64,000 bases of DNA, from positions 1 to 64,000 of the forward strand of contig JAUNVS010000003.1 in NCBI GenBank assembly GCA_030537565.1. The letters are read 5' to 3'. Below the pieces are notes generated by a model. It saw only the letters and a list, made by a program, of their open reading frames with translations. It was not told the origin of the DNA and did no database searches. Shown here piece after piece: positions 18,140 through 26,158 of the stretch (its first letter is position 1; the number at the start of each line of letters is the position of its first letter). The position numbers were made by a program, and so were the translations under genes. This DNA comes from Eubacteriales bacterium. Its GTDB lineage: Bacteria; Bacillota; Clostridia; Saccharofermentanales; Fastidiosipilaceae.

Positions 18140-19072
18140 ATGGCGATTTTAGATTTTAAGGAAGCGATACAGCTTGGTAAACGATGCTCGGGAACGGTCC
18201 TCTTAAACGAGGTCCCTACGACCCGGGCGACGCGCAATAATGGTCGCTTCATGAGTGGTCAGTTTCTGAATTCAGAGGGGCAGATCGATTTTCGCATCTG
18301 GGATGAGTCGATGATCGAGATGGTCCAGCGAAATGGTAGTGGCCTATATCACATCCAGAGCGAGGGCGCTTCCTATAACGATCAGACGTATATTAATGTA
18401 AAGGCGATTGCACCAGAGACGGATCCCCAGTATGAGCGCGAGCAGTTTCTGCCGGCGATCGATGAGAAGCGTGTTCTCGCGATCCGAGATACCGCCTATG
18501 CTCAGCTCCGTAAACTGGGGGCCACAGAGCGCTGTTTTGAGTTGCTCGAGGACCTCCTCGCTGCCCCAGATGTCGATGCGCGTTTCTTAAAGGAGGGAGC
18601 GGCTGTCCGCCACCATGATAACCTCGTTCACGGTCTCGCCCACCATAGTTATAAGATGCTCTACCTCGCCGTTACGATGATGCAGCTCTATCCGTTCATG
18701 CGTGAGCACGTCGACCTCTTCACGATCGGAATCGTCCTCCACGACGTCGGTAAGATCTATGAATACGACCATCTCAGTATGGGAGAGTTCTGGTATGCCA
18801 ATCACCGAGTTCGCGGCATCGAATTTCTCGCGGGTCAAAAAGACCGAATCATCGCTGCTTACGACGAAGCGTTTTACCGCCAACTTCAAGCGATCATCCA
18901 GGGGCACCACGGCCAGTATGAAGATCGCCCCTGTACGGTTGCGACCCTCATCGTCCACTGGATCGACAGCCTCGAGGCCCAGATGACGGGACTTGAGGCG
19001 CAGCTCGCGAAGCTCGGAAATGAGAAACAGTTACGCTGGCCAGATTTTGGCTTTCTCTATACTTTTGATTAA
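18140..19072 (+). CDS. YhaM-like 3'-5' exoribonuclease (OB fold + HD domain)
   Basis: 310 residues. Residues ~10-95 form an OB-fold nucleic-acid domain (F-D-F/R-I-W-D pattern around GQIDFRIWDES) and ~150-300 an HD domain with H-H-D-N-L-V-H-G-L-A-H-H-S and LHDVGKIYEY as metal ligands. This is the layout of YhaM/CBF1 of Bacillota, a 3'-5' exonuclease that trims single-stranded RNA ends. ATG 18140 is preferred because AAGGAAG is eight bases away; the GTG at 18131 would overlap that site. Confidence 0.88.
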   Translation: MAILDFKEAIQLGKRCSGTVLLNEVPTTRATRNNGRFMSGQFLNSEGQIDFRIWDESMIEMVQRNGSGLYHIQSEGASYNDQTYINVKAIAPETDPQYEREQFLPAIDEKRVLAIRDTAYAQLRKLGATERCFELLEDLLAAPDVDARFLKEGAAVRHHDNLVHGLAHHSYKMLYLAVTMMQLYPFMREHVDLFTIGIVLHDVGKIYEYDHLSMGEFWYANHRVRGIEFLAGQKDRIIAAYDEAFYRQLQAIIQGHHGQYEDRPCTVATLIVHWIDSLEAQMTGLEAQLAKLGNEKQLRWPDFGFLYTFD

Positions 19073-19116
19073 AGCCTGCGGGCACCAAGCGCCCGTATCT
19101 GAAGCGACTCAGGCCA

Positions 19117-19156
19117 ATAAAAGAGGGTCAACACCATGACTGGTGCTGCCCCTCTT
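19117..19156. terminator. Bidirectional terminator between the YhaM-like gene and pepF
   Basis: AAGAGGG.CA.CACCA pairs with TGGTG..G.CCCTCTT. On the minus strand TTTTATT follows; on the plus strand the T run is short. Confidence 0.7.
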
Positions 19157-19183
19157 CGTTTGATTCGGATGGATTCACTGAGC

Positions 19184-20998
19184 CTAGGCGAAGAAACGCT
19201 CGAGATCGGACACTGTCTCGTCGAGAAAGGCAATCGTCGACTTGAGGGCAGCGTCGTTTGTGAAGTCGCTTCCGGCGACCTGGACGGCCTCTTGAACTGG
19301 TAGGGAGCCACCGAGTTTAAGGAAGGCAAGCCAATCGCTGATGGCTTTTGATGCTTCTTCAGGCTTCTGTAGACGAAGATAGGTTTGAGTCGCGAGGGTG
19401 AGTCCTGCCGAGTAGGTGTAGGAGTAGAGACCCATGTAGTAGTGAGGCTGACGCATCCAGGTCATCTCAACGCCTGACTCGAGTTCGACGGCATCACCCC
19501 AGAACTGTTCCTGCGTCTCACGGGTGAGGGCATCGAAGTCGTCGGCGGAGAGCTGCTCACCGGCATCGACGGCTCGGTAGACCTTTCGCTGGAAGTCGGC
19601 TTCGAGGAGGTGGGTGACAAAATTATGGAAGTAGGTCTTCGCCAGCATCGAGGCTTGTACCCGGGCCCGTTCTTCGTCCGTCTTCGCCCGCTGGAAGAGG
19701 GCATGTGAGAGCAGGAGCTCATGGAAGGTCGAGGGTGCTTCGACGAGGCTGAGGGGTAGCTCCCCCTGGAGGATGCTATTTTCTCGATAGGCGAGGATGA
19801 AGTTTGCACCGTGGCCAAGCTCGTGGGCGAGGGTGTAAAGCTCCGACATCGTGCCGTTCCAGGAGAGGAGGACAAAGGGTTTTCCCTCGGAGGAGGCACC
19901 ACAGTAGCCGCCCGTCATCTTACCCTGATTCATGGCGAAGTCGACCCAGCGCTCACGATCAAAGGCGGAGACGAGCTCGCTGTACTCTGGACCCATCGGG
20001 GTGATCGCATCGAGGATATAGGATTTTGCCTCGGGGATCGAGATCGACTCCTGTCCCTCATCGAAGAGGTTGGCCCGGAGGTCAGCGTAGTAAAGCTTAT
20101 CGAGCTTAAGCGCCTTTTTTAAGAGGCGGGCATAGCGGCGCATGACTGGTGCGAAATCGCGCATGATGACGTCGATCTGGCGATTATAAAGATCGGCATC
20201 ACCGGCAGCCTGGTTGAGGAGAAAGTCAAAGACGGAGTCATAGCCACGCAGGCGGGACTCGACTTTTTCCTGCTGGACGTGGGCATTGTAGAGGGTCGCG
20301 GTCGTATTACGGTATTTATGGAGCCCTGCATTAAATGAAGCGAATGACTGGCGTCGAAGCGCTGCGTCATCTGAGACCGCATAGCTATTTTCATAGAGGA
20401 CGTAGGAATTCTCGTAGCTCTTCCCATTGGCTTCGAAGTTCTCAAAGCTCATGTCGGCCATCTTCGTCGTCTCATAGCAAGTCATCGGCAGTTGCAGACT
20501 CTGGCCGAGAGCACTGAGGACTTCCTCTGTCTCTGCAGCGAGGAGGTGGGGGCGCATGCGCTTCGCTTCGCGGACATAGCCTGCAAATTTCGCGTCGAGT
20601 TTGCTGATCGCATCGAGCTTCTCGTCACTTAACTGGTAGAACTCGCTTGTGAAAAAGGATAGGCCGCTGCTGATCTGCGCACTGCGGGCCGAGCAAGTGC
20701 CACAGAGTTTCGCATTTTCCTGATTTCCGAGGTCGACGTCCGACTTCGAGTTGGCGTAGATTTGGAGGTCACCGAGGACGGAGATCAGGTGATTGAACTG
20801 GACGAGGGCCTTGTGTAGTTCCGTACTGTCGAGATCTGCGAGCTTGTGTTTATAGCTCGCGGCAAAGTCGAGCGCCTCGCGCTCAATCGCATCGAAACTT
20901 GCGTGGTAGCTGGCATCATCTTTAAAAAAGCGACTGATGTCCCAAGTTTCAGACTCAGGGACTTCCGAACGCTTGGGAAACTTGTATTGATTCTCCAT
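19184..20998 (-). CDS. pepF: Oligoendopeptidase F (M3 family)
   Basis: 604 residues, typical for PepF. The zinc motif is in TLAHELGHGANF (HExxH) and the third ligand in the downstream S-L-V-E-A-P-S-T-F-H-E block. The N-terminal helical domain starts with W-D-I-S-R-F-F-K-D, the normal family opening. It cuts peptides of about 7-17 residues in the cytoplasm. The start at 20998 follows AAAGGAC. It is monocistronic as far as can be seen. Confidence 0.95.
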   Translation of the reverse strand: MENQYKFPKRSEVPESETWDISRFFKDDASYHASFDAIEREALDFAASYKHKLADLDSTELHKALVQFNHLISVLGDLQIYANSKSDVDLGNQENAKLCGTCSARSAQISSGLSFFTSEFYQLSDEKLDAISKLDAKFAGYVREAKRMRPHLLAAETEEVLSALGQSLQLPMTCYETTKMADMSFENFEANGKSYENSYVLYENSYAVSDDAALRRQSFASFNAGLHKYRNTTATLYNAHVQQEKVESRLRGYDSVFDFLLNQAAGDADLYNRQIDVIMRDFAPVMRRYARLLKKALKLDKLYYADLRANLFDEGQESISIPEAKSYILDAITPMGPEYSELVSAFDRERWVDFAMNQGKMTGGYCGASSEGKPFVLLSWNGTMSELYTLAHELGHGANFILAYRENSILQGELPLSLVEAPSTFHELLLSHALFQRAKTDEERARVQASMLAKTYFHNFVTHLLEADFQRKVYRAVDAGEQLSADDFDALTRETQEQFWGDAVELESGVEMTWMRQPHYYMGLYSYTYSAGLTLATQTYLRLQKPEEASKAISDWLAFLKLGGSLPVQEAVQVAGSDFTNDAALKSTIAFLDETVSDLERFFA

Positions 20999-21102
20999 AA
21001 AATAGTCCTTTCGAATTTTTTCTTATTGTGACGACTAGGGGCCTGTATTTCAAGCAAGCTGAGTTTTGCTGATCTTAAACGCCAGAGTCTCTTTCAGCTG
21101 TA

Positions 21103-21591
21103 TCACAGAGGGAGAAATGGAATTTCGAAAAGTCGGCCAACGCTTTGGATGAGCAGGGCGATATAGAGTGCTGGCAGGAGGGCGATGCGCTCGGGATGAG
21201 GCCGTTTTAGGTGCCGAAGCAGTATCCAGATGACGGCAAAGAGGAGGCCTAGGGAAAAGATGTAGAGCGCAGATTCGATACCGTAGGCAAAGGCGAAGAG
21301 GAGGAGGAGGGCTCGGTCGGCGGCGCCGAGCTGGGAGTTTGGGAGGGCGAGGAGGACAAGCAGTAGGAGGATGAAGAGCCACTCGCTCGAGGTCCAAGCT
21401 GGCGCGAGTCTGAGTCCAGAGCTCGCTGAATGGCTGAGGAGTCTGTGGACTCGGAGCTGGGCGAGGACTAGGGCGAAGAAACCAGGTAAGATCCAGCGGC
21501 GACGGAGGACCCACTGATCGCGGAGGTCGTCGAGGACGGCGGGTACTAGGGTGAGGATGAAACTGAGTTCGAGCCAGTCTTGGATCTGCAT
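21103..21591 (-). CDS. A24 prepilin-peptidase-like membrane protein
   Basis: 162 residues, strongly hydrophobic with four or more membrane helices. Two acidic sites match the A24 aspartyl protease plan: D-D-L-R-D-Q-W-V after the first helix (the family has D..xR..IPN there) and GAADRALL (family GxGDxKLL). A24 enzymes cleave the short leader of type IV pilins or com pseudopilins. The Gly before the second Asp is Ala here, and no pilin or secretion gene is in the window. Its substrates would be elsewhere, or it is a divergent homologue. The start at 21591 lies behind TAGGAG. Confidence 0.6.
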   Translation of the reverse strand: MQIQDWLELSFILTLVPAVLDDLRDQWVLRRRWILPGFFALVLAQLRVHRLLSHSASSGLRLAPAWTSSEWLFILLLLVLLALPNSQLGAADRALLLLFAFAYGIESALYIFSLGLLFAVIWILLRHLKRPHPERIALLPALYIALLIQSVGRLFEIPFLPL

Positions 21592-21694
21592 CGTTAGCTC
21601 CTATCTGATGTGCCGTAGATGACACAGCGGCGAATTCTCTTTAGTGGCGAAATCTTTTTATTGAACACAACTTTAGGAGGCTTGGATGGGCGAG

Positions 21695-21769
21695 AAAGGG
21701 CAAATTTTTTTGCCTTTTGGCATTTGCGGCCAAGGCGATTGTCGCTTTTAAAGGCAAGTTTTTTTGCCT
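21695..21769 (+). repeat. Hairpin cluster with two GGCAARTTTTTTTGCC copies
   Basis: GGCAAATTTTTTTGCC at 21699-21714 and GGCAAGTTTTTTTGCC at 21753-21768, with two more small inverted repeats between them (TTGGC..GGCCAA and GCGA-TTG-TCGC). The second copy is identical over 19 bases (AAAGGCAAGTTTTTTTGCC) to a copy at 53 kb. They lie in the leader of the secreted-protein gene. Confidence 0.8.
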
Positions 21770-21825
21770 AGCCGCCTGCCCTTCGCTTTGAGAGGATTGG
21801 CTCAAAAGCTTTGGAGGTGCTTGTC

Positions 21826-23067
21826 GTGAAGAGTCGTTTTAAATGTTATATCGCAGTGCTCGTCTTTGCCTTCTTGCCTTGGGCTCAAGCTAGCGGAATA
21901 CGAGCGGAGTCGGGTTCGCTGCTTAGTGAGTCTGACGCGGGCGAGATTCGTAGTTTGCTTGGGGCTGTCTTTGAGGATCAGCGATTGGACTTAAGCTGGC
22001 GATTTGAGCGCGTTTTAAAGATGTCGGAAGCGGCTCGGGCGGCGGATATGCGTGATCCTGAGGATGAGTTTTATTTGGAGGAGCCCTTCGAGGGACTTTG
22101 GCATCGCCATCTAGGTAGGGCGGAGCTCAGTTTTTGTGGGCCAGCGGACTGGCAGATTTTGGCTCGAGATGAGGAGCGGTTTGACTATGGGGATGCGGCC
22201 GAGGTAGCCCTTGAGCGATTGAGACGGAATCGTGATGTTGAGATCCGTCTCGCTGAGATGACGGATAGTCAGCTTGATAACTATGATCCCTATACCTTGG
22301 ATGTTTCGGATTTGAGTCGAAGCTCTGAGCGGCGGCTTGCTGTCGAAGGGCGCTTGAGTGAAGATCGGGACCTCGTCTGCCGAATGCAGAATTATGATGG
22401 CCTCGGCGATGGAGAACGAGGTCTCGAAGAGTTTCGTATCCCAGATGAGTCATACAGCGAATTTCAGCAGCTTGAAATCTACGTCCCTCTAATTGTGCTT
22501 CGCTATGGGCTAGAGATGGGGACTTATGAGCTTTATCGAGGAGCCGCTGACACTGAGTATCGTCTGCGTCTAAAACCGCTTGAGCTCTTGCGACGCTTTG
22601 CTAGCGATGAGGGCGCTTGGGATTATTTGGGGCGCCAGGTTAGTGATGATTTTGATCGCCTCGATCCTGAGCGGGATTTCCGTGCTTTAAATCGCTGTAT
22701 TGAGCACTTGGCTGAGTTGGAAGACAAGCAGAGTCCTGAAACTGGGGAGTCTCTGGTCCTTGTTTTCCATCTTCGCCTCGAAGCGAGTCGGCAGGCGATT
22801 GAGTCGATTTGGCTGGACGATCCCGAGCAGTTGCCACTTTTAATTCGTATTTTTTCAGAGCTGGGAGGATGGCAGTCCTCAGAGCTTGAGGACTACGGCT
22901 TGGAATATACGGGATTGGAGTTTTCGAATCGAGTTTGTGAGGTCCATATTCAGCCCAGGGGGAAGATCGAGGCGCTCGAAGAGCAGGTCTTTGAGGACTT
23001 CATGTCGGGGCTTGGAGCTGATCTTGAGACTGAGCTCCGTCATGTTCTGGAAGCCCCAGTTTTCTGA
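21826..23067 (+). CDS. Secreted acidic protein, unknown family
   Basis: 413 residues. The start is GTG 21826, six to seven bases after GGAGGTG. The N-terminus MKSRFKCYIAVLVFAFLPWA is a clear signal peptide with a likely cut near A-Q-A-S or I-R-A-E. The mature part is rich in Glu, Asp, Arg and Leu and looks alpha-helical, with no membrane anchor, lipobox or sorting signal. I do not recognise a family. It has few Cys. Its leader carries the hairpin cluster described separately, so expression may be controlled after transcription starts. Codon use is like its neighbours except for somewhat more GCG/TTG. Confidence 0.7.
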   Translation: MKSRFKCYIAVLVFAFLPWAQASGIRAESGSLLSESDAGEIRSLLGAVFEDQRLDLSWRFERVLKMSEAARAADMRDPEDEFYLEEPFEGLWHRHLGRAELSFCGPADWQILARDEERFDYGDAAEVALERLRRNRDVEIRLAEMTDSQLDNYDPYTLDVSDLSRSSERRLAVEGRLSEDRDLVCRMQNYDGLGDGERGLEEFRIPDESYSEFQQLEIYVPLIVLRYGLEMGTYELYRGAADTEYRLRLKPLELLRRFASDEGAWDYLGRQVSDDFDRLDPERDFRALNRCIEHLAELEDKQSPETGESLVLVFHLRLEASRQAIESIWLDDPEQLPLLIRIFSELGGWQSSELEDYGLEYTGLEFSNRVCEVHIQPRGKIEALEEQVFEDFMSGLGADLETELRHVLEAPVF

Positions 23068-23079
23068 CTATTTCTTTTT

Positions 23080-23293
23080 TTAGATTCTTACGCTCTCGAT
23101 TCTTCCTCGTAACATCATTGTAGATATCGCCAAGGTACGAATCTCATAGAGGTTGTCGAAGCCATCAATGTGGCTATCTAAGAGTTCGTAGGCATACATA
23201 TTTGAGGGCTGGTAAATAGTCAAAGTGTTTGTAAAATCGTGCTAGGAATTCATCGAGTCTGGGGCTACTCTCATAGACAGATTTGTGTGGGGG
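23080..23293 (-). pseudogene. Frameshifted remnant of a HigB/Gp49-like toxin gene
   Basis: Read on the minus strand, three frames in succession give pieces of one protein: K-S-V-Y-E-S-S-P-R-L-D-E-F-L-A-R-F (down to about 23210), then H-I-D-G-F-D-N-L-Y-E-I-R-T-L (about 23130-23170), then G-D-I-Y-N-D-V and a basic helix (to about 23080). The family PF05973 (phage-derived Gp49-like/HigB) has the order F-L..L, H-[IL]-x-G-x-x-G-L-Y-E-I-R, then G-N-I-Y-R. At least two frameshifts break the gene. No antitoxin gene is adjacent. The family call is from memory of conserved motifs. Confidence 0.4.
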
Positions 23294-23409
23294 GGAGAAG
23301 TGGAGCATCTCCAGCAAAAACAGCTAAGATCCATCCCCTTTTATCTTGATTCTGCGTGTTTGACGGAAACGATCGAGTGGGAGCTAGTTCAAGTCCAGTT
23401 TAGAGCACG

Positions 23410-23436
23410 AAAAAAGGGCTGGTAGCTAGCCAGCCC
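23410..23436 (-). terminator. Terminator of the FPSTG surface-protein gene
   Basis: On the minus strand GGGCTGGCTAGCTACCAGCCC forms a stem followed by TTTTTT. It is 32 bases after the stop. Confidence 0.85.
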
Positions 23437-23467
23437 CTCCAGAGCTAAGCACGGGAAGGAGAAGTGC

Positions 23468-24397
23468 TTAGTGATGATTTCGGCGTAATAAAATTCGAAC
23501 GAAGACAAGTGCGGCAGCGAGGACTGCGAAGACGATGACTATGATGACCGCGCGATTTTCGCCCGTCGACGGAAACGTTGCGACCGTTCGAATATAGAGT
23601 TTGTTCTGCACGTTGGTGATGACCTGGTCGGCTCGATTGAGGAGATCCTGTTCACCTGAGCTGAGGGCAGAGTCAGCAAGCTGTCTGCGAAGTGACTGAA
23701 CCTGCAGGAGTTTGACGCTAGCATTGTAGCCGTTTCGGGCTGGTAGGCTTGGGAGGAGGTAGTCGAGCTCATCGCAGAGACTGCGGAGGTTTTCGAAACT
23801 CACGCTGGTCGAGGCGAGGATTTGGTCGATTTTACTCGTGGGAGGTGGGTCACTGGAAACGGTGGGCGCAGGATTTAGCTCCTGGCTCTCGCTCGGCGAA
23901 TCACTGGCTGCAGGACTCTCACTGCTATCACCAGAGAAGTAGAGGTTTAGTTTGAGGTTGTAGCCGACGTTTTGTCCAGGGATCTTCAGTGAGTTGAGGG
24001 TGTCGGCAGCAAACCGGCTGGATGGATAGTTGCTGTAGCACCAGCTCTTAAGGCTGAGACTGTTGTATGGAAAACTGAGTTCGTGGTCAACGAGAGGGTG
24101 ATTGCTGATGAATAGCACGGCGTTATTTGCATAAAGGTTGCTCCCCTCACCTGGGAAGTAGACATCTGCAAACTGCCCCATATCGCCCGAGGGGTAGAGG
24201 AGGGCAGAACCTGACGTGGCTCGGTCAACGGGGAGGGGATTCCCAGCCTCGTCATAGCAAAAGACGGTGATGTCGACCGGAAAGCTCACGCCAGACGCGT
24301 CAGTCCGTGTTGTCATGAGCGCGAAGCACAGGCCCAAAACCAGCGCAAAAGTAATTAAAGATTGTTTGAACATTCGGGTGCGCAGCTGTGCTTGCAT
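23468..24397 (-). CDS. Sortase-type wall-anchored protein with FPSTG signal
   Basis: 309 residues. A signal peptide (about 1-35, ending T-R-T-D-A-S-G) is followed by a ~130-residue globular part with two Cys, a Ser/Pro/Glu linker and a helical segment. The end is F-P-S-T-G-E-N, a hydrophobic helix and R-I-L-L-R-R-N-H-H. FPSTG replaces LPXTG; together with IPSTG in the first gene it suggests that the local sortase accepts hydrophobic residues other than Leu at position 1. Function unknown. The start at 24397 has AGGAGG 11 bases upstream, slightly far; ATG 24373 is another option. It has its own strong promoter and terminator. Confidence 0.82.
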   Translation of the reverse strand: MQAQLRTRMFKQSLITFALVLGLCFALMTTRTDASGVSFPVDITVFCYDEAGNPLPVDRATSGSALLYPSGDMGQFADVYFPGEGSNLYANNAVLFISNHPLVDHELSFPYNSLSLKSWCYSNYPSSRFAADTLNSLKIPGQNVGYNLKLNLYFSGDSSESPAASDSPSESQELNPAPTVSSDPPPTSKIDQILASTSVSFENLRSLCDELDYLLPSLPARNGYNASVKLLQVQSLRRQLADSALSSGEQDLLNRADQVITNVQNKLYIRTVATFPSTGENRAVIIVIVFAVLAAALVFVRILLRRNHH

Positions 24398-24429
24398 GGC
24401 GAGAGCATCCTCCTAATTAATATGTCAGG

Positions 24430-24458
24430 ATTTTAACAAATGTCTCACAAAATTACAA
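24430..24458 (-). promoter_or_regulatory. Sigma-A-type promoter of the FPSTG surface-protein gene
   Basis: Minus strand: TTGTAA at 24458-24453, 17-base spacer, TAAAAT at 24435-24430, about 33 bases before the start codon. Confidence 0.65.
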
Positions 24459-24581
24459 ACAGATTACACGAAGGGTTGAAACTTTACAAAATGACGAATA
24501 AAAGGAGCTATTTTGTCATAAAACTGGGATTTTTCTGAAAAACAGGAAATTGTCAGGGACCCTGATTCGGGCCTCGCATGA

Positions 24582-26000
24582 CTAATTTTTCTCGATGAGG
24601 GCGAGGTCCGGAAGCTCTCGGATGTGATCGAGGTAGAGGATCTTACAGGGCTTTTCGTGTAGTTTCTCGAGGCCGCGCCGACAGGCAGAGGGAACAATGA
24701 CCTGATCGAAGTCATATTTACTGACCTCCTGGACTCGTTCGACGATGCCCTGGACCCGGCGGCTCTCTCCAGTGAGGCCGACTTCCCCGATGAGAACCGT
24801 CTTTTCGCGGAGGGGAACTTCCTTATAGGTAGAGAGGAGGGCTGCGAGGACAGCGAGGTCGATAGCGGTCTCACTAATCCGGATGCCACCGATGAGGTTG
24901 ATAAAGGCATCGTAGTTTCCAAGATCGAGATGGAACTGTTTCTCGAGGAGGGCGAGGAGGAGACCGAGGCGCGAGCGGTCGAAGCCCTGGGTCATGCGTT
25001 GGCCTGCTCCGAAGACGCTGCGATTGAGCAGAGCCTGAACCTCGATAAGTAGCGGTCGTTTACCCTCGAGGGTACAGGTGATCGCTGAGCCAGGAAGGGA
25101 TTGGGGGCGGCCTGAGAGGAGGGCCGCCGAAGCATCTTCAATCGGTAGGAGGCCCTCGCCCGTCATGCGGAAGAGGCCGAGGGCGTTGGTGGCGCCGAAG
25201 CGATTCTTCGTCGCTCGGATGCTGCGCAGCTCTTCGCCAGACTCGCCATCGAAGGAGAGGACGCAGTCGACCATGTGTTCGAGGACCCTAGGCCCTGCGA
25301 GGCTGCCGTCCTTTGTCACATGCCCGACGAGGACAATGCAGCAGTTAAGTCGCTTGGCGAGACGGAGGAGACCAGCGGTGACTTCGCGGACCTGGGACAC
25401 AGAGCCAGGCGCGGCACTGAGGGCCTCGCTATAAAGGGTCTGGATTGAATCGATGATGCAGAATTTACACTTCAGGGCGACGATGACCTCCGCAATTCGC
25501 TCGAAGAGAATCTCTGGGAGGAGGCGAATACCGCGCCGTTGAATCCCGAGGCGTTCCGCTCGGAGCTTGATTTGGCTACTGGACTCTTCACCACAGACGT
25601 AGAGGTAGGGCATTTCAAAATCTGCGTTTTCGCAGACCTGCATGAGCAGGGTTGACTTGCCGATTCCTGGTTCGCCTCCGAGGAGGACGAGAGAACCCTC
25701 GACGAAGCCCCCTCCGAGGACGCTGTCGAGCTCTGAAATACCTGAACTGACCCGTCGTTCGACTTGGAGATCGACTTCGCTGAGTTCAATGGCCCGCGTT
25801 TCGCCATGGCCTTTTTCACTCTCATCCTCGTCGACGAGTTCATCGAGCCAGGCACGAGCGCTCGGCGTCGCGGATTTCTTCGACTTCGGTAGGCTCTCTT
25901 CAACAAAGCTGTTCCAAGTACCGCAGCTGGGGCAACGTCCGAGCCAACCGGAACTCTCGTAGCCGCATTCATTACAGAAAAATTTAGATTTCTTGGCCAT
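24582..26000 (-). CDS. radA: DNA repair protein RadA
   Basis: 472 residues, standard length. The N-terminal zinc finger has Cys9, Cys12, Cys23 and Cys26; the RecA-like core has Walker A GGEPGIGKST and the RadA-specific KNRFG motif; the C-terminus is a Lon-like domain (LIGEVGLTGESRRV). It helps branch migration of recombination intermediates. The start is ATG 26000 behind GAGGAG; an upstream ATG at 26012 overlaps that site. A gene-proximal extended -10 promoter is visible. Confidence 0.96.
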   Translation of the reverse strand: MAKKSKFFCNECGYESSGWLGRCPSCGTWNSFVEESLPKSKKSATPSARAWLDELVDEDESEKGHGETRAIELSEVDLQVERRVSSGISELDSVLGGGFVEGSLVLLGGEPGIGKSTLLMQVCENADFEMPYLYVCGEESSSQIKLRAERLGIQRRGIRLLPEILFERIAEVIVALKCKFCIIDSIQTLYSEALSAAPGSVSQVREVTAGLLRLAKRLNCCIVLVGHVTKDGSLAGPRVLEHMVDCVLSFDGESGEELRSIRATKNRFGATNALGLFRMTGEGLLPIEDASAALLSGRPQSLPGSAITCTLEGKRPLLIEVQALLNRSVFGAGQRMTQGFDRSRLGLLLALLEKQFHLDLGNYDAFINLIGGIRISETAIDLAVLAALLSTYKEVPLREKTVLIGEVGLTGESRRVQGIVERVQEVSKYDFDQVIVPSACRRGLEKLHEKPCKILYLDHIRELPDLALIEKN

Positions 26001-26060
26001 TCTACTCCTCATCTGGACGCTGCTCCTGAGACAATTGGAGCGGCTCTTTTTTCTTACTGC

Positions 26061-26069
26061 ATTATAGCA
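26061..26069 (-). promoter_or_regulatory. Extended -10 promoter of radA
   Basis: Minus strand TGCTATAAT, i.e. TGnTATAAT, about 60 bases before the start codon. No clear -35 hexamer, as is usual for extended -10 promoters. Confidence 0.6.
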
Positions 26070-26103
26070 AGTGGGCTGTGAGCGCTTTTATGTCAAAGTC
26101 GGC

Positions 26104-26135
26104 AAAAAAAATCCCGAGGGCCTGAGCCACTCGGG
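26104..26135 (-). terminator. Terminator of the LysR-type gene
   Basis: Minus strand CCCGAG...CTCGGG stem followed by ATTTTTTTT. Confidence 0.8.
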
Positions 26136-26158
26136 TGGATTGTCTATTTCACAGAGTG

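Larger units (their letters stand above)
23068..23467. other. 400-base stretch without an intact gene
   Basis: It lies between the converging secreted-protein and FPSTG surface-protein genes. It contains the HigB-like remnant, a G7 run near 23290, and the terminator at 23410-23436. I see nothing else. Confidence 0.6.

Noticed and set aside
21050-21625. 191-codon minus-strand frame overlapping the prepilin-peptidase-like gene
   Set aside because: Its product is Pro/Arg/Ser-rich without structure, while the other frame gives a coherent membrane protein with a good ribosome site.
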